Positions 39,658 through 48,769 of a stretch of 64,000 nt of DNA are shown here, one piece after another; within the stretch, counting starts at the first letter, position 1, and each line of letters starts with the position of its first letter. Below the pieces are notes generated by a model. That model made no database searches. It was not told the origin of the DNA and saw nothing but the letters and a program-made list of their open reading frames with translations. This DNA is from Pacificimonas sp036351775. Its GTDB lineage: Bacteria; Pseudomonadota; Alphaproteobacteria; Sphingomonadales; Sphingomonadaceae. The translations under genes and the position numbers were made by a program. The stretch spans positions 186,001-250,000 of the forward strand of contig JAZBPX010000064.1 of NCBI GenBank assembly GCA_036351775.1, given 5' to 3'.

Positions 39658-42645
39658 ATGACCACCGCCAGCCTCGACGATTTCCTCCTCGATATGCGCG
39701 CCATGCACCGCGCGCCGGAGGCGGATGTCCTGCGTGGGCTGCTGCCGCATGCGCGCATTTCGGCCGAGGCGCGGCGGCGGGTCGAGGACACGGCGCTCGG
39801 CCTGCTCGCCGACATCCGCAGCGCGGAGGCGGACAGCTGGGTCGCGACCTTCCTGCACGAATACCGGCTGAATACGGAAGAGGGCGTCGCGCTCCTCGCA
39901 TTGGCGGAGGCGTTCCTGCGCGTGCCGGACCAGCAGACGCGCGACCTGCTCATCGCGGACAAGATCGGCGATGCGGACTGGGGCAAGCACCGCTCGCAGA
40001 GCCCGTCGGCGCTCGTCAATTCCGCGACGTGGGGCCTTGTCGTAACCAAGGCGCTGGTCGGTGACGAAGCGAAGAAAACCGCCCTCACCCGCCTTGTGAA
40101 CCGCACGTCGGAGCCGTTCGTTCGGCAGGCCGTCGCGGCGGCGATGAAGGTGATGGGCCGCGTCTTCGTCATGGGCCAGACCATCGACGAAGCGCTGGAA
40201 CGCATGGACCGCCCGGCGCGGCAGGGCTTCACCGCCAGTTTCGACATGCTGGGAGAGGCCGCGCGCACCTACGAAGACGCGGAACGCTATTTCGGCGCCT
40301 ATGCCCGCGCCATCGAGCGACTGGGGGCCTCGAACCGGAAGCGGGAACATTCGATTTCCGTGAAGCTCTCCGCGCTCCATCCGCGCTATGAGACGCCCCA
40401 TGCCGACACCAGCGTTCCCGCGCTCGTCGACATGGTCGGCCAGCTGGCGCGGCGCGCGGCGGATGCGGGTATTTTCCTGACCGTCGATGCCGAGGAATCC
40501 GACCGGCTGAAGATCTCGCTCGACGTGATCGAAGCGGTTGCGCGCCAGCCGGGCGTGGCGGACTGGAACGGCCTTGGCATGGCGGTGCAGGCCTATGCGA
40601 AGCGCGCGCGTGCGGTCATTGGCTGGGCGGATACGCTGGGCGCGGAAACGAAACAGCAGATCGGCGTGCGCCTGGTGAAGGGGGCCTATTGGGACACCGA
40701 GATCAAGCTGACGCAGCAGCAGGGGCTGGACGGCTATCCGCTGTTCACGCGCAAGCCCGCGACCGACGTGTCCTACCTCGCCTGCGCGAAGGCGATGCTG
40801 GAAACGCGGAACCTGCGCCCGGCCTTTGCCAGCCACAATGCGCTGACCGTTGCGACGATCCTCGAATGGGCAGGCGAGCGGCGCGACTTCGAGTTCCAGC
40901 GCCTGCACGGCATGGGCGACGGCCTCTACGAGCGGCTGGTGCGCGACGAGGGGCATAGCTGCCGAATCTACGCGCCCGTCGGCGGCCATTCCGACCTTCT
41001 CGCCTACCTCGTCCGCCGCCTCCTTGAGAACGGCGCGAACTCGAGCTTCGTCCATCAACTCGCCGACGAAAATGTATCGGTCGCCGACCTTCTCGCCGAC
41101 CCGGTCGAGAAGATCGAGGCCGTCGGCTGCACGCCGCACCCGGCGATCCCGCTGCCCGAAGACATTTTCGAACCCGCGCGCGCCAACAGCTTCGGCGTCG
41201 ACCTCCATGATTCCGTCGAGCTGGCCGAGTTCGAAGCCGGAATCTGCTCCTTCAAGCTGCCCCCTGCACCCGCCGACGCTTCGGCCGCAGACGTCGCGCG
41301 CATGATCGACGACGCGCAGGCCGCCTTTCCCGCCTGGTCGGACACGCCGGTCGAAGCACGCGCGGCGGCGCTGGAACGCGCCGCCGACCGGATGCAGGCG
41401 GCCATTGTCCCGCTCTGCGCGCTTTGCGTCCACGAAGCGAAGAAGACCTATCAGGACGCGGTGGACGAGGTGCGCGAGGCCATCGACTTCCTGCGCTATT
41501 ATGCCCGCCGGGCGCGGCTCGATTTCGCGCAGATCCCCCTACCCGGCCCGACCGGCGAAACGAATGTCCTCAGGCTCGAAGGACGCGGCGTGTTCGGCTG
41601 TATCGCGCCGTGGAACTTCCCGCTGGCGATCTTTACCGGACAGGTCGCCGCCGCGCTCGCCGCCGGGAACAGCGTCGTCGCCAAGCCCGCGCCGCAGACC
41701 CCGCGCATCGCCGACGCCGCGGTCGCGATCCTGCACGAGGCGGGGATTCCAGCGGACGCGCTGCACCTTGCCCTCGGCGGCGCGGAACCGGGCGCGGCGC
41801 TAACCGGCGACCCGCGCGTCATGGGCATCGCCTTCACCGGCTCGACCCGCACGGCCAAGGCCATCCAGCGCTCGATCGCCGCCGACGAGAGGCGCCCCAT
41901 CATCCCATTGATCGCCGAGACCGGCGGCCTCAACGCAATGATCGTCGATTCCACAGCCCTTCCGGAACAGGTGGTGACGGACGTTGTCGCCAGCGCCTTT
42001 TTCAGCGCGGGCCAGCGCTGCTCCGCGCTTCGCCTGCTGCTGATTCAGGAAGACGTCTACGACCGCACGATGCGGATGCTGGCAGGTGCAATGGACACGC
42101 TCGTCGTCGGCGATCCCACTGACCCCGCCACGGACATCGGCCCCGTCATCGACAATGCGGCGCAGGACCGGCTGATGACTTACCGCGAAAAGGTCCGCGA
42201 GCGGTTCGTGCACCGCATCGACGTGCCTGACTTCGATACCTTCGTCCCGCCCACTGTCATTCGCATCGACGAGATCGAGGATCTGAAGGAGGAGTGGTTC
42301 GGCCCGATCCTCCACGTCACGACCTGGAAACAGGGCGACCTTGCAAAAACCATCGAGCGCGTGAACCGCCTCGGCTTCGGGTTGACGATGGGCCTGCACA
42401 GCCGCATCGCCGACGCAGCAGAGGAGGTCGCGGACCTTGCGCGTGTGGGCAATCTCTACATTAACCGCACGATGACCGGCGCCATCGTCGGCTCCCAGCC
42501 CTTCGGCGGCGAGCGCCTGTCCGGCACCGGCCCGAAGGCGGGCGGCCCCAACTACCTGCCGCGCTTCGCCGTGGAGCGAGCCGTCACCGTCGACACGACA
42601 AGCGCCGGCGGCAACGCCAGCCTCCTCAGCATCGACGCGACCTAG
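39658..42645 (+). CDS. putA: Bifunctional proline dehydrogenase / L-glutamate gamma-semialdehyde dehydrogenase
   Basis: A 995-residue enzyme that turns proline into glutamate in two steps. The N-terminal PRODH barrel (about 90-440) has VSVKLSALHPRY, GLGMAVQAY and RLVKGAYWD; the P5C dehydrogenase domain (about 500-985) has the NAD region IAPWNFPLAIFTGQ, GSTRTAK, and catalytic Cys in SAGQRCSALR. The ribbon-helix-helix repressor domain found in enterobacterial PutA is absent, so this form does not control its own gene. A C-terminal extra domain of longer PutA types is also lacking. Confidence 0.96.
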   Translation: MTTASLDDFLLDMRAMHRAPEADVLRGLLPHARISAEARRRVEDTALGLLADIRSAEADSWVATFLHEYRLNTEEGVALLALAEAFLRVPDQQTRDLLIADKIGDADWGKHRSQSPSALVNSATWGLVVTKALVGDEAKKTALTRLVNRTSEPFVRQAVAAAMKVMGRVFVMGQTIDEALERMDRPARQGFTASFDMLGEAARTYEDAERYFGAYARAIERLGASNRKREHSISVKLSALHPRYETPHADTSVPALVDMVGQLARRAADAGIFLTVDAEESDRLKISLDVIEAVARQPGVADWNGLGMAVQAYAKRARAVIGWADTLGAETKQQIGVRLVKGAYWDTEIKLTQQQGLDGYPLFTRKPATDVSYLACAKAMLETRNLRPAFASHNALTVATILEWAGERRDFEFQRLHGMGDGLYERLVRDEGHSCRIYAPVGGHSDLLAYLVRRLLENGANSSFVHQLADENVSVADLLADPVEKIEAVGCTPHPAIPLPEDIFEPARANSFGVDLHDSVELAEFEAGICSFKLPPAPADASAADVARMIDDAQAAFPAWSDTPVEARAAALERAADRMQAAIVPLCALCVHEAKKTYQDAVDEVREAIDFLRYYARRARLDFAQIPLPGPTGETNVLRLEGRGVFGCIAPWNFPLAIFTGQVAAALAAGNSVVAKPAPQTPRIADAAVAILHEAGIPADALHLALGGAEPGAALTGDPRVMGIAFTGSTRTAKAIQRSIAADERRPIIPLIAETGGLNAMIVDSTALPEQVVTDVVASAFFSAGQRCSALRLLLIQEDVYDRTMRMLAGAMDTLVVGDPTDPATDIGPVIDNAAQDRLMTYREKVRERFVHRIDVPDFDTFVPPTVIRIDEIEDLKEEWFGPILHVTTWKQGDLAKTIERVNRLGFGLTMGLHSRIADAAEEVADLARVGNLYINRTMTGAIVGSQPFGGERLSGTGPKAGGPNYLPRFAVERAVTVDTTSAGGNASLLSIDAT

Positions 42646-42761
42646 TGGTTCAGCCGGTTCCGCTGTTCGATCCGGCGCGCGGCCCAGGAAAAGGAGAGCA
42701 AGCCGCCACCCATCGCAAACAGCGCAACTGCTGCAACTTCAAGAATATCGATCAAACTCAT
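42642..42761 (-). CDS. Tiny membrane protein (39 aa)
   Basis: ATG at 42761 follows GGAGGGTCGAGG and opens a 39-residue frame starting MSLIDILEVAAVALFAMGG with one clear membrane helix (about 5-27) and a basic, polar tail. The ATGA at 42758-42761 overlaps the stop of the next small gene upstream, a mark of translational coupling, and its own stop overlaps the end of putA on the other strand by four bases. No family recognised; too short for ordinary gene callers. Confidence 0.6.
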   Translation of the reverse strand: MSLIDILEVAAVALFAMGGGLLSFSWAARRIEQRNRLNH

Positions 42762-43000
42762 CCTCGACCCTCCAGACATGTCACCGTTCGACGAACCATT
42801 GCCGTATTTAACTGCTCAACCTGTTCAGCAGTCAACGTTGGGTTCGGGGCCTCGTCCATAACATAATCATACGCCGCTTTGCAGCTCTCGTCCCCCGGTT
42901 CCGGAAGCTGAAGAATGATGATCCCCAAGGTCGTGATCATCGCCGCGCCAATTGCGCCGAAACCCCATTTTTGCGCTTTGTCCGACGTTGTCTCACCCAC
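42758..43000 (-). CDS. Small membrane-anchored protein (80 aa)
   Basis: The GTG at 43000 is preceded by GGAGG at seven bases, better than the upstream ATG at 43039. The product has a short polar start, one membrane helix (about 15-33, GAIGAAMITTLGIIILQL) and a soluble acidic tail with two cysteines (SCKAAYDYVMDEAP and TCLEGRG), possibly periplasmic and disulfide-linked. It overlaps the 39-residue gene by ATGA. It follows mscS by 91 bases in the same direction. Function is unknown. Confidence 0.6.
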   Translation of the reverse strand: MGETTSDKAQKWGFGAIGAAMITTLGIIILQLPEPGDESCKAAYDYVMDEAPNPTLTAEQVEQLNTAMVRRTVTCLEGRG

Positions 43001-43091
43001 CGCGCGTCCTCCGTTTTGTGTCGCTGGCACACGGCACAAGCTCTCGATATGCAGAAATTACGCGCGTTCATAGCCTTGGGCCAGCGGCCCC

Positions 43092-44264
43092 CTACTCGAT
43101 CCGCGCCCGTTCCGGCACCTCGCGCGGATCAACGGCTTTGCCGTCCGGCCCCGCGAGAAAACCCATCTGGGTCGGGTAGGCGAAGTCGATATCTTCGGCA
43201 GCGAAGCGCTCGGCCATTAACACCATGATCTCATGCCGCCGCTGCATCATCTCGTTATAATCCGCACTCTCCGAGAAGAAGACGAGCTCATAGTCGATGG
43301 AGCTGGCACCGAACTGGAAGGCGTGGACCCGGTCGAATGTCGCGCCGTGCACGTCCTCCACGATGGTCTTCACCATGTCCTGCACCTTTTGCAGCTGGGT
43401 GGGCGCGGTCTGGTAGATCACGCCGAAGTTGAGGACCACGCGCCGCCTCTGGAACAGCGCGTAATTCCTGATTTTGTCACCGAGCAGATGCGTGTTCGAG
43501 ATCACCACCTGCTCACCCGACAGCGCGCGGACCCGCGTGGTCTTCAGACCGATGGCCTCGACCGCGCCGACGGTGTCGCCGAAGTGGATGGTGTCACCCT
43601 TCTTGAACGGCTTGTCGAAGATGATCGACAGCGCCGCGAACAGGTCGGCGAAGATACCCTGCGCGGCAAGGCCGATGGCGATGCCGCCAATACCGAAACC
43701 GGCGATCAGGGCGGTGACATCGACACCCAGATTGTCGAGGATCACGATCAGCGCGATGCCCCAGACGAAGATGTTGATGAACAGCCGGATGATGCCGATG
43801 GCGTTCACCAGCGTGGAATCCTCGTCTTCGGGCGTCTGGGCCTTGCGCTGGACGATGGCCAGCACGAATTCCCGCACCCAGATCGCGCCCTGCACGACCA
43901 GCGACACGGTAAAGACGAACTGGATGACGGCCTGGAACCCGTCGGGCGCGGCGGCCACGACCAGCATCACGATCTCTGCCGCCGCTGCGATCAGGAAGAA
44001 GCTGCGTGTCTTGTGGATGACGCGGGCGATGATCTCGCGCCAGCTATAGGGTTCCAGTTCGTCCGGGTGGCCGATCAGTCGCTTGATCCCCATCTGCAGG
44101 AGGTACAGCACAGCGTAGAGCGCGAACGCCGCACCGACATAGATCAGCGCGTCGCTGCTATCCTCGATCACCCAGCGCTCGATATCCTCGACGACGCGAA
44201 AACTGCTTTGTGTCAGCGCCTCGCCGCTTTCGGTCAGCGACGGTTCGCTCGTCTGGTCCTGCAT
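43092..44264 (-). CDS. Mechanosensitive ion channel family protein (MscS-type)
   Basis: A 390-residue inner-membrane protein with several membrane helices, of which the pore helix reads TALIAGFGIGGIAIGLAAQG (about 187-206), followed by the FADLFAALSIIFDKPFKKGD beta-domain entrance typical of MscS. It would release small solutes when membrane tension rises. It lies 34 bases behind topoisomerase IB in the same direction, so both may share the EcfG promoter at 45308, which fits an osmotic stress role. Confidence 0.93.
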   Translation of the reverse strand: MQDQTSEPSLTESGEALTQSSFRVVEDIERWVIEDSSDALIYVGAAFALYAVLYLLQMGIKRLIGHPDELEPYSWREIIARVIHKTRSFFLIAAAAEIVMLVVAAAPDGFQAVIQFVFTVSLVVQGAIWVREFVLAIVQRKAQTPEDEDSTLVNAIGIIRLFINIFVWGIALIVILDNLGVDVTALIAGFGIGGIAIGLAAQGIFADLFAALSIIFDKPFKKGDTIHFGDTVGAVEAIGLKTTRVRALSGEQVVISNTHLLGDKIRNYALFQRRRVVLNFGVIYQTAPTQLQKVQDMVKTIVEDVHGATFDRVHAFQFGASSIDYELVFFSESADYNEMMQRRHEIMVLMAERFAAEDIDFAYPTQMGFLAGPDGKAVDPREVPERARIE

Positions 44265-44298
44265 GACTGCCCCTTGATATCCGGCTGTGCCCGCGCGG

Positions 44299-45297
44299 TT
44301 AGTCCTTGGTCAGAAAGTCGATCAGGCCGCGTTCATAGGAGGCGAGATATTTGCTCTTTCGCGGCAAGCGCAAGTCCGTTCCGGCAAGATCACCGGACTT
44401 CGCCGCGTCGATCAGCTTTGGATGGACATAGGATTTACGGCTGATGGTGATGGTGTTGCCCAGCCGCTCCGCCACCGGTTCCAGCATCGCCTTCAGCGTC
44501 AGGTCGCCCGCAGCCTTGACCAGTTCATAGTAGGCAATCGCGCTGGCGTGCCATGTACGAAAGTGTTTCGCAGTAAAGTCGTCGCCCGCATGGTCGCGGA
44601 TATAGGCGTTCACCGCATCGGAACTGACGCCGTGCGCCTCGCCCCGGTCATCCGCCCACGCAAACAGGTGCTGACCGGGCAGGTCCTGGCAGCGGCGGGC
44701 GAGCCGCGCGAGCGAACCGTCGGACAGCTGCACCTCCCGCGCCTTCCCGCCTTTCCCGCGGTAGGATAGGTAAACGCGGTCGCCGCGGACGTCGGCATGT
44801 TCCTTCTTCAGCGTTGTCGCGCCGAATGCGCCGTTCGCCCTGGCATAGGTCCGGTTGCCGACGCGCAGCGCGCCGATATCGAGCATGCGCACCGTTGCCG
44901 CCGTCATGCGCTCGGCGCTGAGGTTGCGGCGGCGCAGGTCCGTGGCGACCTGCTTTCGAAGGGTGGGCAGGACCCCGCCAAACTCGGCGGTGCGCGCGAA
45001 CTTCTCATGCTCCTTCGCTGCGCGGAAGTCCGGGTGGTACCGGTACTGCTTGCGGCCCCGGTCATCGCGGCCGGTGGCCTGCAGGTGGCCGTTTTCGCGG
45101 CAGCAGTACCAGACATCGCGGTAAGCGGGCGGGACGGCGAGCGCGTTCAGCCGTTCGATCGTCTCGTCGTCGCCGACAAGGGCTCCGTCCGGCGCGCGGT
45201 AGTCCCAGGCAAATGTCTCGGCATCGCCCTTCGCCTCGCGCAGGAAACCAGGTTCGGAATCATGTGAGTAAACGAGGCCGGAGGGAAGACGGGTCAT
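44299..45297 (-). CDS. DNA topoisomerase IB (poxvirus-type)
   Basis: A 332-residue eukaryote/poxvirus-like type IB topoisomerase that relaxes supercoils through a 3'-phosphotyrosine link. The ATG at 45297 removes an unconvincing N-terminal extension. The domain order fits bacterial TopIB: an N-terminal beta domain (about 1-85), then the catalytic part with ALRVGNRTYARANGAFGATTL (catalytic Arg), KGGKAREVQL (Lys), HFRTWHAS (Arg, His) and the nucleophile Tyr in RKSYVHPKLI. A perfect EcfG promoter lies directly upstream, so it belongs to the general stress set. Confidence 0.93.
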   Translation of the reverse strand: MTRLPSGLVYSHDSEPGFLREAKGDAETFAWDYRAPDGALVGDDETIERLNALAVPPAYRDVWYCCRENGHLQATGRDDRGRKQYRYHPDFRAAKEHEKFARTAEFGGVLPTLRKQVATDLRRRNLSAERMTAATVRMLDIGALRVGNRTYARANGAFGATTLKKEHADVRGDRVYLSYRGKGGKAREVQLSDGSLARLARRCQDLPGQHLFAWADDRGEAHGVSSDAVNAYIRDHAGDDFTAKHFRTWHASAIAYYELVKAAGDLTLKAMLEPVAERLGNTITISRKSYVHPKLIDAAKSGDLAGTDLRLPRKSKYLASYERGLIDFLTKD

Positions 45298-45307
45298 GCT
45301 GCGGGGC

Positions 45308-45332
45308 AACGCGCCCCTTCTCCCGCCGTTCC
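45308..45332 (-). promoter_or_regulatory. EcfG promoter of topoisomerase IB, perfect match
   Basis: The minus strand reads GGAAC, 16 bases, CGTT, ending 10 bases before the topoisomerase ATG at 45297. Transcription would start at or next to the start codon, so the message may be leaderless. It may also serve mscS downstream. Confidence 0.85.
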
Positions 45333-45346
45333 GCATGCGCCCGTTC

Positions 45347-45372
45347 GGAACGCATGGCGGGCCTTCCCCGTT
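45347..45372 (+). promoter_or_regulatory. EcfG promoter of the DJ-1/PfpI gene, perfect match
   Basis: The + strand reads GGAAC, 17 bases, CGTT. It ends 36 bases before the ATG at 45409. The two EcfG promoters are back to back, 14 bases apart, so both genes should rise together in general stress. Confidence 0.85.
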
Positions 45373-45408
45373 GGTCAAACATATTCATTGATAAACAGGA
45401 AAAATTTC

Positions 45409-45945
45409 ATGACCGACGTTTCAGACAAGCGCTTCCTCATCATCTCCATGGACGGGTTCGAGAAGTCCGAACTGATGTATCCGCGATCCGAACTTCTCGA
45501 TGCAGGCGCGGCGGTCGACGTCGCCAGCGCCGAGATGGGCGAGATCCGCTCCATGGAAGACCTGGAGTGGTCCGATTCGGTCAGCGTCGACAAGACCTTC
45601 GACGAGGTCTCTGCCGCCGACTATGACGCACTGATCATTCCGGGCGGCGTTCCGAACCCCGACAAGATGCGGAACAACGAGACGGCCGTTGCCCTGGTCA
45701 AGGCGTTTCGCGCGGCCGGGAAGCCCATTGCCGCCGTCTGCCATGCGCCGTGGATGCTGATCGAGGCCGATATCCTGCGCGGCCGCAAGGCGACGTCCTA
45801 CCCGACGCTGCGTACGGACCTCGCCAATGCGGGCGCGGAGGTGCTGGATCAGGAGGTGGTGAACGACAACGACATAATCACCAGCCGCAATCCCGATGAT
45901 CTGCCAGCCTTCGTCAACGAGATCCGTCGGGCCGTCGCCGCCTAG
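45409..45945 (+). CDS. DJ-1/PfpI family protein (type 1 glutamine amidotransferase-like)
   Basis: A 178-residue stress protein of the PfpI/YhbO group, reported as glyoxalase III-like or deglycase. The nucleophilic-elbow motif AAVCHAPWMLIEADILRGRK carries the catalytic Cys and His, with the acidic partner Glu in the first segment (DGFEKSEL). The ATG at 45409 has an AGGAAA ribosome site; an ATG at 45388 is too near the start of transcription. Its promoter is EcfG-type. Confidence 0.92.
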   Translation: MTDVSDKRFLIISMDGFEKSELMYPRSELLDAGAAVDVASAEMGEIRSMEDLEWSDSVSVDKTFDEVSAADYDALIIPGGVPNPDKMRNNETAVALVKAFRAAGKPIAAVCHAPWMLIEADILRGRKATSYPTLRTDLANAGAEVLDQEVVNDNDIITSRNPDDLPAFVNEIRRAVAA

Positions 45946-45960
45946 GCAGACCCTGAGACG

Positions 45961-47391
45961 TCAGGCCGGTGCCAGTTGGCCAGGCTCGCCCCGGCCCACC
46001 TGGCGCCGCTGCCGGCTCTTTTCCTCGATCTCCTTGGCAGCAAGCGCTGCACGCGCCGCCCGCTTCTCGCTCATCAGCGCGTTTACCGAAACGGTCAGCG
46101 CCATGATGTGCCAGAAGGGCGGCTGGAACGCGATGCCGACGAACAGCGATCCGGTCATATAGGTCGGCACGAAAATCGACGCGGCCCGGCCAAAGCTCAT
46201 CGCCCATTCGAACAGTTCGCGTTCCGGGTCGTCCTCATCCATCTCGGCGTGGACTTTCTTGTTTTTCCGGTAGATGGACCGGGTCGTCAGGTAGAACATG
46301 AAGACGATCGTCATCCAGAGGAGGAACCCCGGGATGCCGAATTCGCCGAGCACCTCGAAATAGCTGGAATGGAAGCCGCGGCCCTGCTCGATGAAGGTCC
46401 TGCTGCTGACATCCATCGCCCCTTCGGTGCCGGTCCGGCTGACGACTTCCGTTTCGATCTTGCTCGTCTTGTTCACGTTGAAGCCGCCGCCGAGCATGTT
46501 CCCCCGCACATAGTCGATCGTCCACTCCCACATCGCCAGTCTTGTCGAGGCCGACATGTCGGTCGTCGGGTCGGTGATCGTCGACATCCGCTCGGTGAAG
46601 CTTTCCGGCAGGAAGGGAACAGACCCGATCCCCACGGCCGCAATCAGGCCCGCGATCAGCGCCTTCTTGCTGGACCGCCACCAGAAAATGACCGCCATGA
46701 CAGCGATCGCGACCAGGCCGGTCCGCGCTTCGGTACCGATGGTGATGATCAGGAAGCTGAACGTGATTCCCGCCGCGATCAGGAAGGTCAGCTTCGACTT
46801 CTTGAAGAAGCCGTTATGTCCGTAAAACCACCAGAGCAGCGGGACGAACGCGGTCGCGACCGTGACGAGCGTGCTCTGTTCGTAAATCCCGGTGTTGTTG
46901 TTCACGAGCAGCGACAGCGTGCCGTAGCCTGAACTGCCGAGCGCCGTCTTCGCGCCCGCGGACACCGTAATCGCGGCGGTCGAGAACAGGATCACCGCCA
47001 GCGCCGCGTCGATCCGCACCCGTGTCGTCAGTACGAAGGGCAGGAACAGCGAGAAGGCCAGCGCCTTGAAAACCCAGTCCCATTTGACGGCCGCCGCCGC
47101 CGGTAACGCCGCCCAGCCAAATGTCGCCATCGTCTGGTAAATCAGCAAAAGCAGCAAAAGCGCCTGCAGCGTCGAAAAGCGGATGCGCTTGTCCTTGTCG
47201 AAGAAGATGAAAGCCAGCAGCGCGCCGACCCCCATGATCATCGCCACCGGCAGCTGCGAGAACACATAATAGGCCAGGCGCTGCGGCTGCAGGAAATCGA
47301 TCCACAGATAGCCGAGCGCCATGAAATAGGCATAGCGAAAGCTGACCAGGATGAAGGTCAGCAGGAACAGGATCAGGAACAGGTCGCGCAT
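45961..47391 (-). CDS. Probable O-glycosylation ligase, exosortase A system-associated
   Basis: A 476-residue polytopic membrane protein with about twelve hydrophobic segments, belonging to the O-antigen ligase/Wzy-like superfamily and matching in wording the exosortase-A-linked branch (FRYAYFMALGYLWIDFLQPQ at the N-terminus). A large loop with GRGFHSSYFEVLGEFGIPGFLL holds the conserved His of ligases. It would transfer or polymerise glycan units on the periplasmic side. It begins directly at the stop of the 57-residue gene (TAGATG). Confidence 0.88.
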   Translation of the reverse strand: MRDLFLILFLLTFILVSFRYAYFMALGYLWIDFLQPQRLAYYVFSQLPVAMIMGVGALLAFIFFDKDKRIRFSTLQALLLLLLIYQTMATFGWAALPAAAAVKWDWVFKALAFSLFLPFVLTTRVRIDAALAVILFSTAAITVSAGAKTALGSSGYGTLSLLVNNNTGIYEQSTLVTVATAFVPLLWWFYGHNGFFKKSKLTFLIAAGITFSFLIITIGTEARTGLVAIAVMAVIFWWRSSKKALIAGLIAAVGIGSVPFLPESFTERMSTITDPTTDMSASTRLAMWEWTIDYVRGNMLGGGFNVNKTSKIETEVVSRTGTEGAMDVSSRTFIEQGRGFHSSYFEVLGEFGIPGFLLWMTIVFMFYLTTRSIYRKNKKVHAEMDEDDPERELFEWAMSFGRAASIFVPTYMTGSLFVGIAFQPPFWHIMALTVSVNALMSEKRAARAALAAKEIEEKSRQRRQVGRGEPGQLAPA

Positions 47392-47565
47392 CTAGCTTGC
47401 CCCGTCCGCACCGTCAGCACCGTCTGTCCGGTCGTCCGCGGCGGCCCTTGGCCGCCCGGGCCGCCGGATCGACGACTTGGTATCCGGCGTCTCGATCTTG
47501 ATGGCGCGCCACAGGCACAGCCACATCGCTAGGTGCGCGAACAGGAGGGCGAGATTGTCTACCAC
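47392..47565 (-). CDS. Small membrane protein coupled to the ligase (57 aa)
   Basis: A GTG at 47565 opens a frame reading MVDNLALLFAHLAMWLCLWR, a single membrane helix, then a basic and Asp/Gly-rich tail of about 35 residues. Its TAG stop is followed at once by the ligase ATG, so the two are translationally coupled. The ribosome site is poor and the true start could lie elsewhere. I recognise no family. Confidence 0.45.
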   Translation of the reverse strand: MVDNLALLFAHLAMWLCLWRAIKIETPDTKSSIRRPGRPRAAADDRTDGADGADGAS

Positions 47566-47658
47566 GGCGCCGCGGAAACAAGCAGCATCCGGGCCGTCCG
47601 ACAAGCCACCTTCGGTGCGGCTTGTGAACGCCCGTTTTTCGCCGCATAGAACGCGGCC

Positions 47659-48750
47659 ATGACGTTGACGGTACACATCATCGCCGCCGCCCGCCCGAAC
47701 TTCATGAAGGTCGCGCCGCTCTACCACGCGCTGGACCGCGATGCGGACTTCTCGCCTGTCCTGATCCACACCGGCCAGCACTATGATCCGAACATGTCGG
47801 ACGACATCTTCCGCGACCTCGGCCTGCCGGAACCGGACCATCATCTCGGCGTCGGGTCGGGCACCCATGCGGAGCAAACCGCCGGCGTCATGGTCGCTTA
47901 TGAAAAGATCGCGATGGATGCGAAGCCCGACTGGATCATCGTCGTGGGCGACGTGAACTCCACCGCCGCCTGCGCCATGGTCGCGGGCAAGCTGCACATT
48001 CCGGTCGTCCACCTGGAGGCGGGGCTGCGGTCCCGCGATCGCAAGATGCCGGAAGAACTCAACCGCCTCGTCACCGACGTGCTGGCGGACGTGCTCTGGA
48101 CCCCCTCCCCCGACGGCGACGAGAACCTACGCGCAGAGGGCATCCCGACAGAGCGCATCACCCGTGTCGGCAACATCATGATGGACAGCTTCGAGATCAT
48201 TCGCCCGAAGCTCGATGACGCCGATACGCCCGGCAAGATGGGCCTGACCAAGGGCGGCTACGGCGTCATCACCGCCCACCGCCCGTCCAACGTCGATACG
48301 AAGGAAGCGCTGACCGGCGTCGTTGCGGCGCTGGTGGAGGCGGCGAAGCGCCTGCCGCTCGTCTTCCCCGCGCACCCACGCACGACGGCGAAGCTCGACG
48401 CGTTCGGCCTGCGATCGACGCTGGAAGACGCGGGCATCACGGTCATCGAACCGCTCAGCTACCTGCCGTTCATGTCGCTGGTGAAGGACGCGCGCGTCAT
48501 CATCACCGATTCCGGCGGGCTGCAGGAGGAAACGACCTATCTCGGCATTCCCTGCCTGACGTTGCGCCCGAACACGGAACGGCCCATCACGATCACGGAG
48601 GGCACCAACAAGCTGGTGACGCCCGAAACGCTGATCCCGGCACTCGACAAGGCGCTGGCCGCCGACGCGCCGCAGCCGCGCCGCCCGGAATATTGGGACG
48701 GACAGACCGCCGGGCGCTGCGTCGCCGACCTGAAGCGCCGCTCGGCCTGA
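47659..48750 (+). CDS. wecB: UDP-N-acetylglucosamine 2-epimerase (non-hydrolysing)
   Basis: A 363-residue GT-B fold enzyme converting UDP-GlcNAc to UDP-ManNAc for surface polysaccharide. Clear family blocks are ARPNFMKVAPLYHAL (about 10-24), HTGQHYDPNMSD, VVGDVNSTAACAM, HLEAGLRSRDRKMPEELNR and the C-terminal ITDSGGLQEETTYLG plus TLRPNTERP. It is followed, 19 bases on, by an exosortase-A-type glycosyltransferase and lies next to the ligase, so all three belong to one exopolysaccharide locus. Confidence 0.95.
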   Translation: MTLTVHIIAAARPNFMKVAPLYHALDRDADFSPVLIHTGQHYDPNMSDDIFRDLGLPEPDHHLGVGSGTHAEQTAGVMVAYEKIAMDAKPDWIIVVGDVNSTAACAMVAGKLHIPVVHLEAGLRSRDRKMPEELNRLVTDVLADVLWTPSPDGDENLRAEGIPTERITRVGNIMMDSFEIIRPKLDDADTPGKMGLTKGGYGVITAHRPSNVDTKEALTGVVAALVEAAKRLPLVFPAHPRTTAKLDAFGLRSTLEDAGITVIEPLSYLPFMSLVKDARVIITDSGGLQEETTYLGIPCLTLRPNTERPITITEGTNKLVTPETLIPALDKALAADAPQPRRPEYWDGQTAGRCVADLKRRSA

Positions 48751-48769
48751 ACCGCTCCGGCCCACCCGC

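Noticed and set aside
39652..41433. 593-codon open frame on the minus strand
   Set aside because: Shadow of putA.
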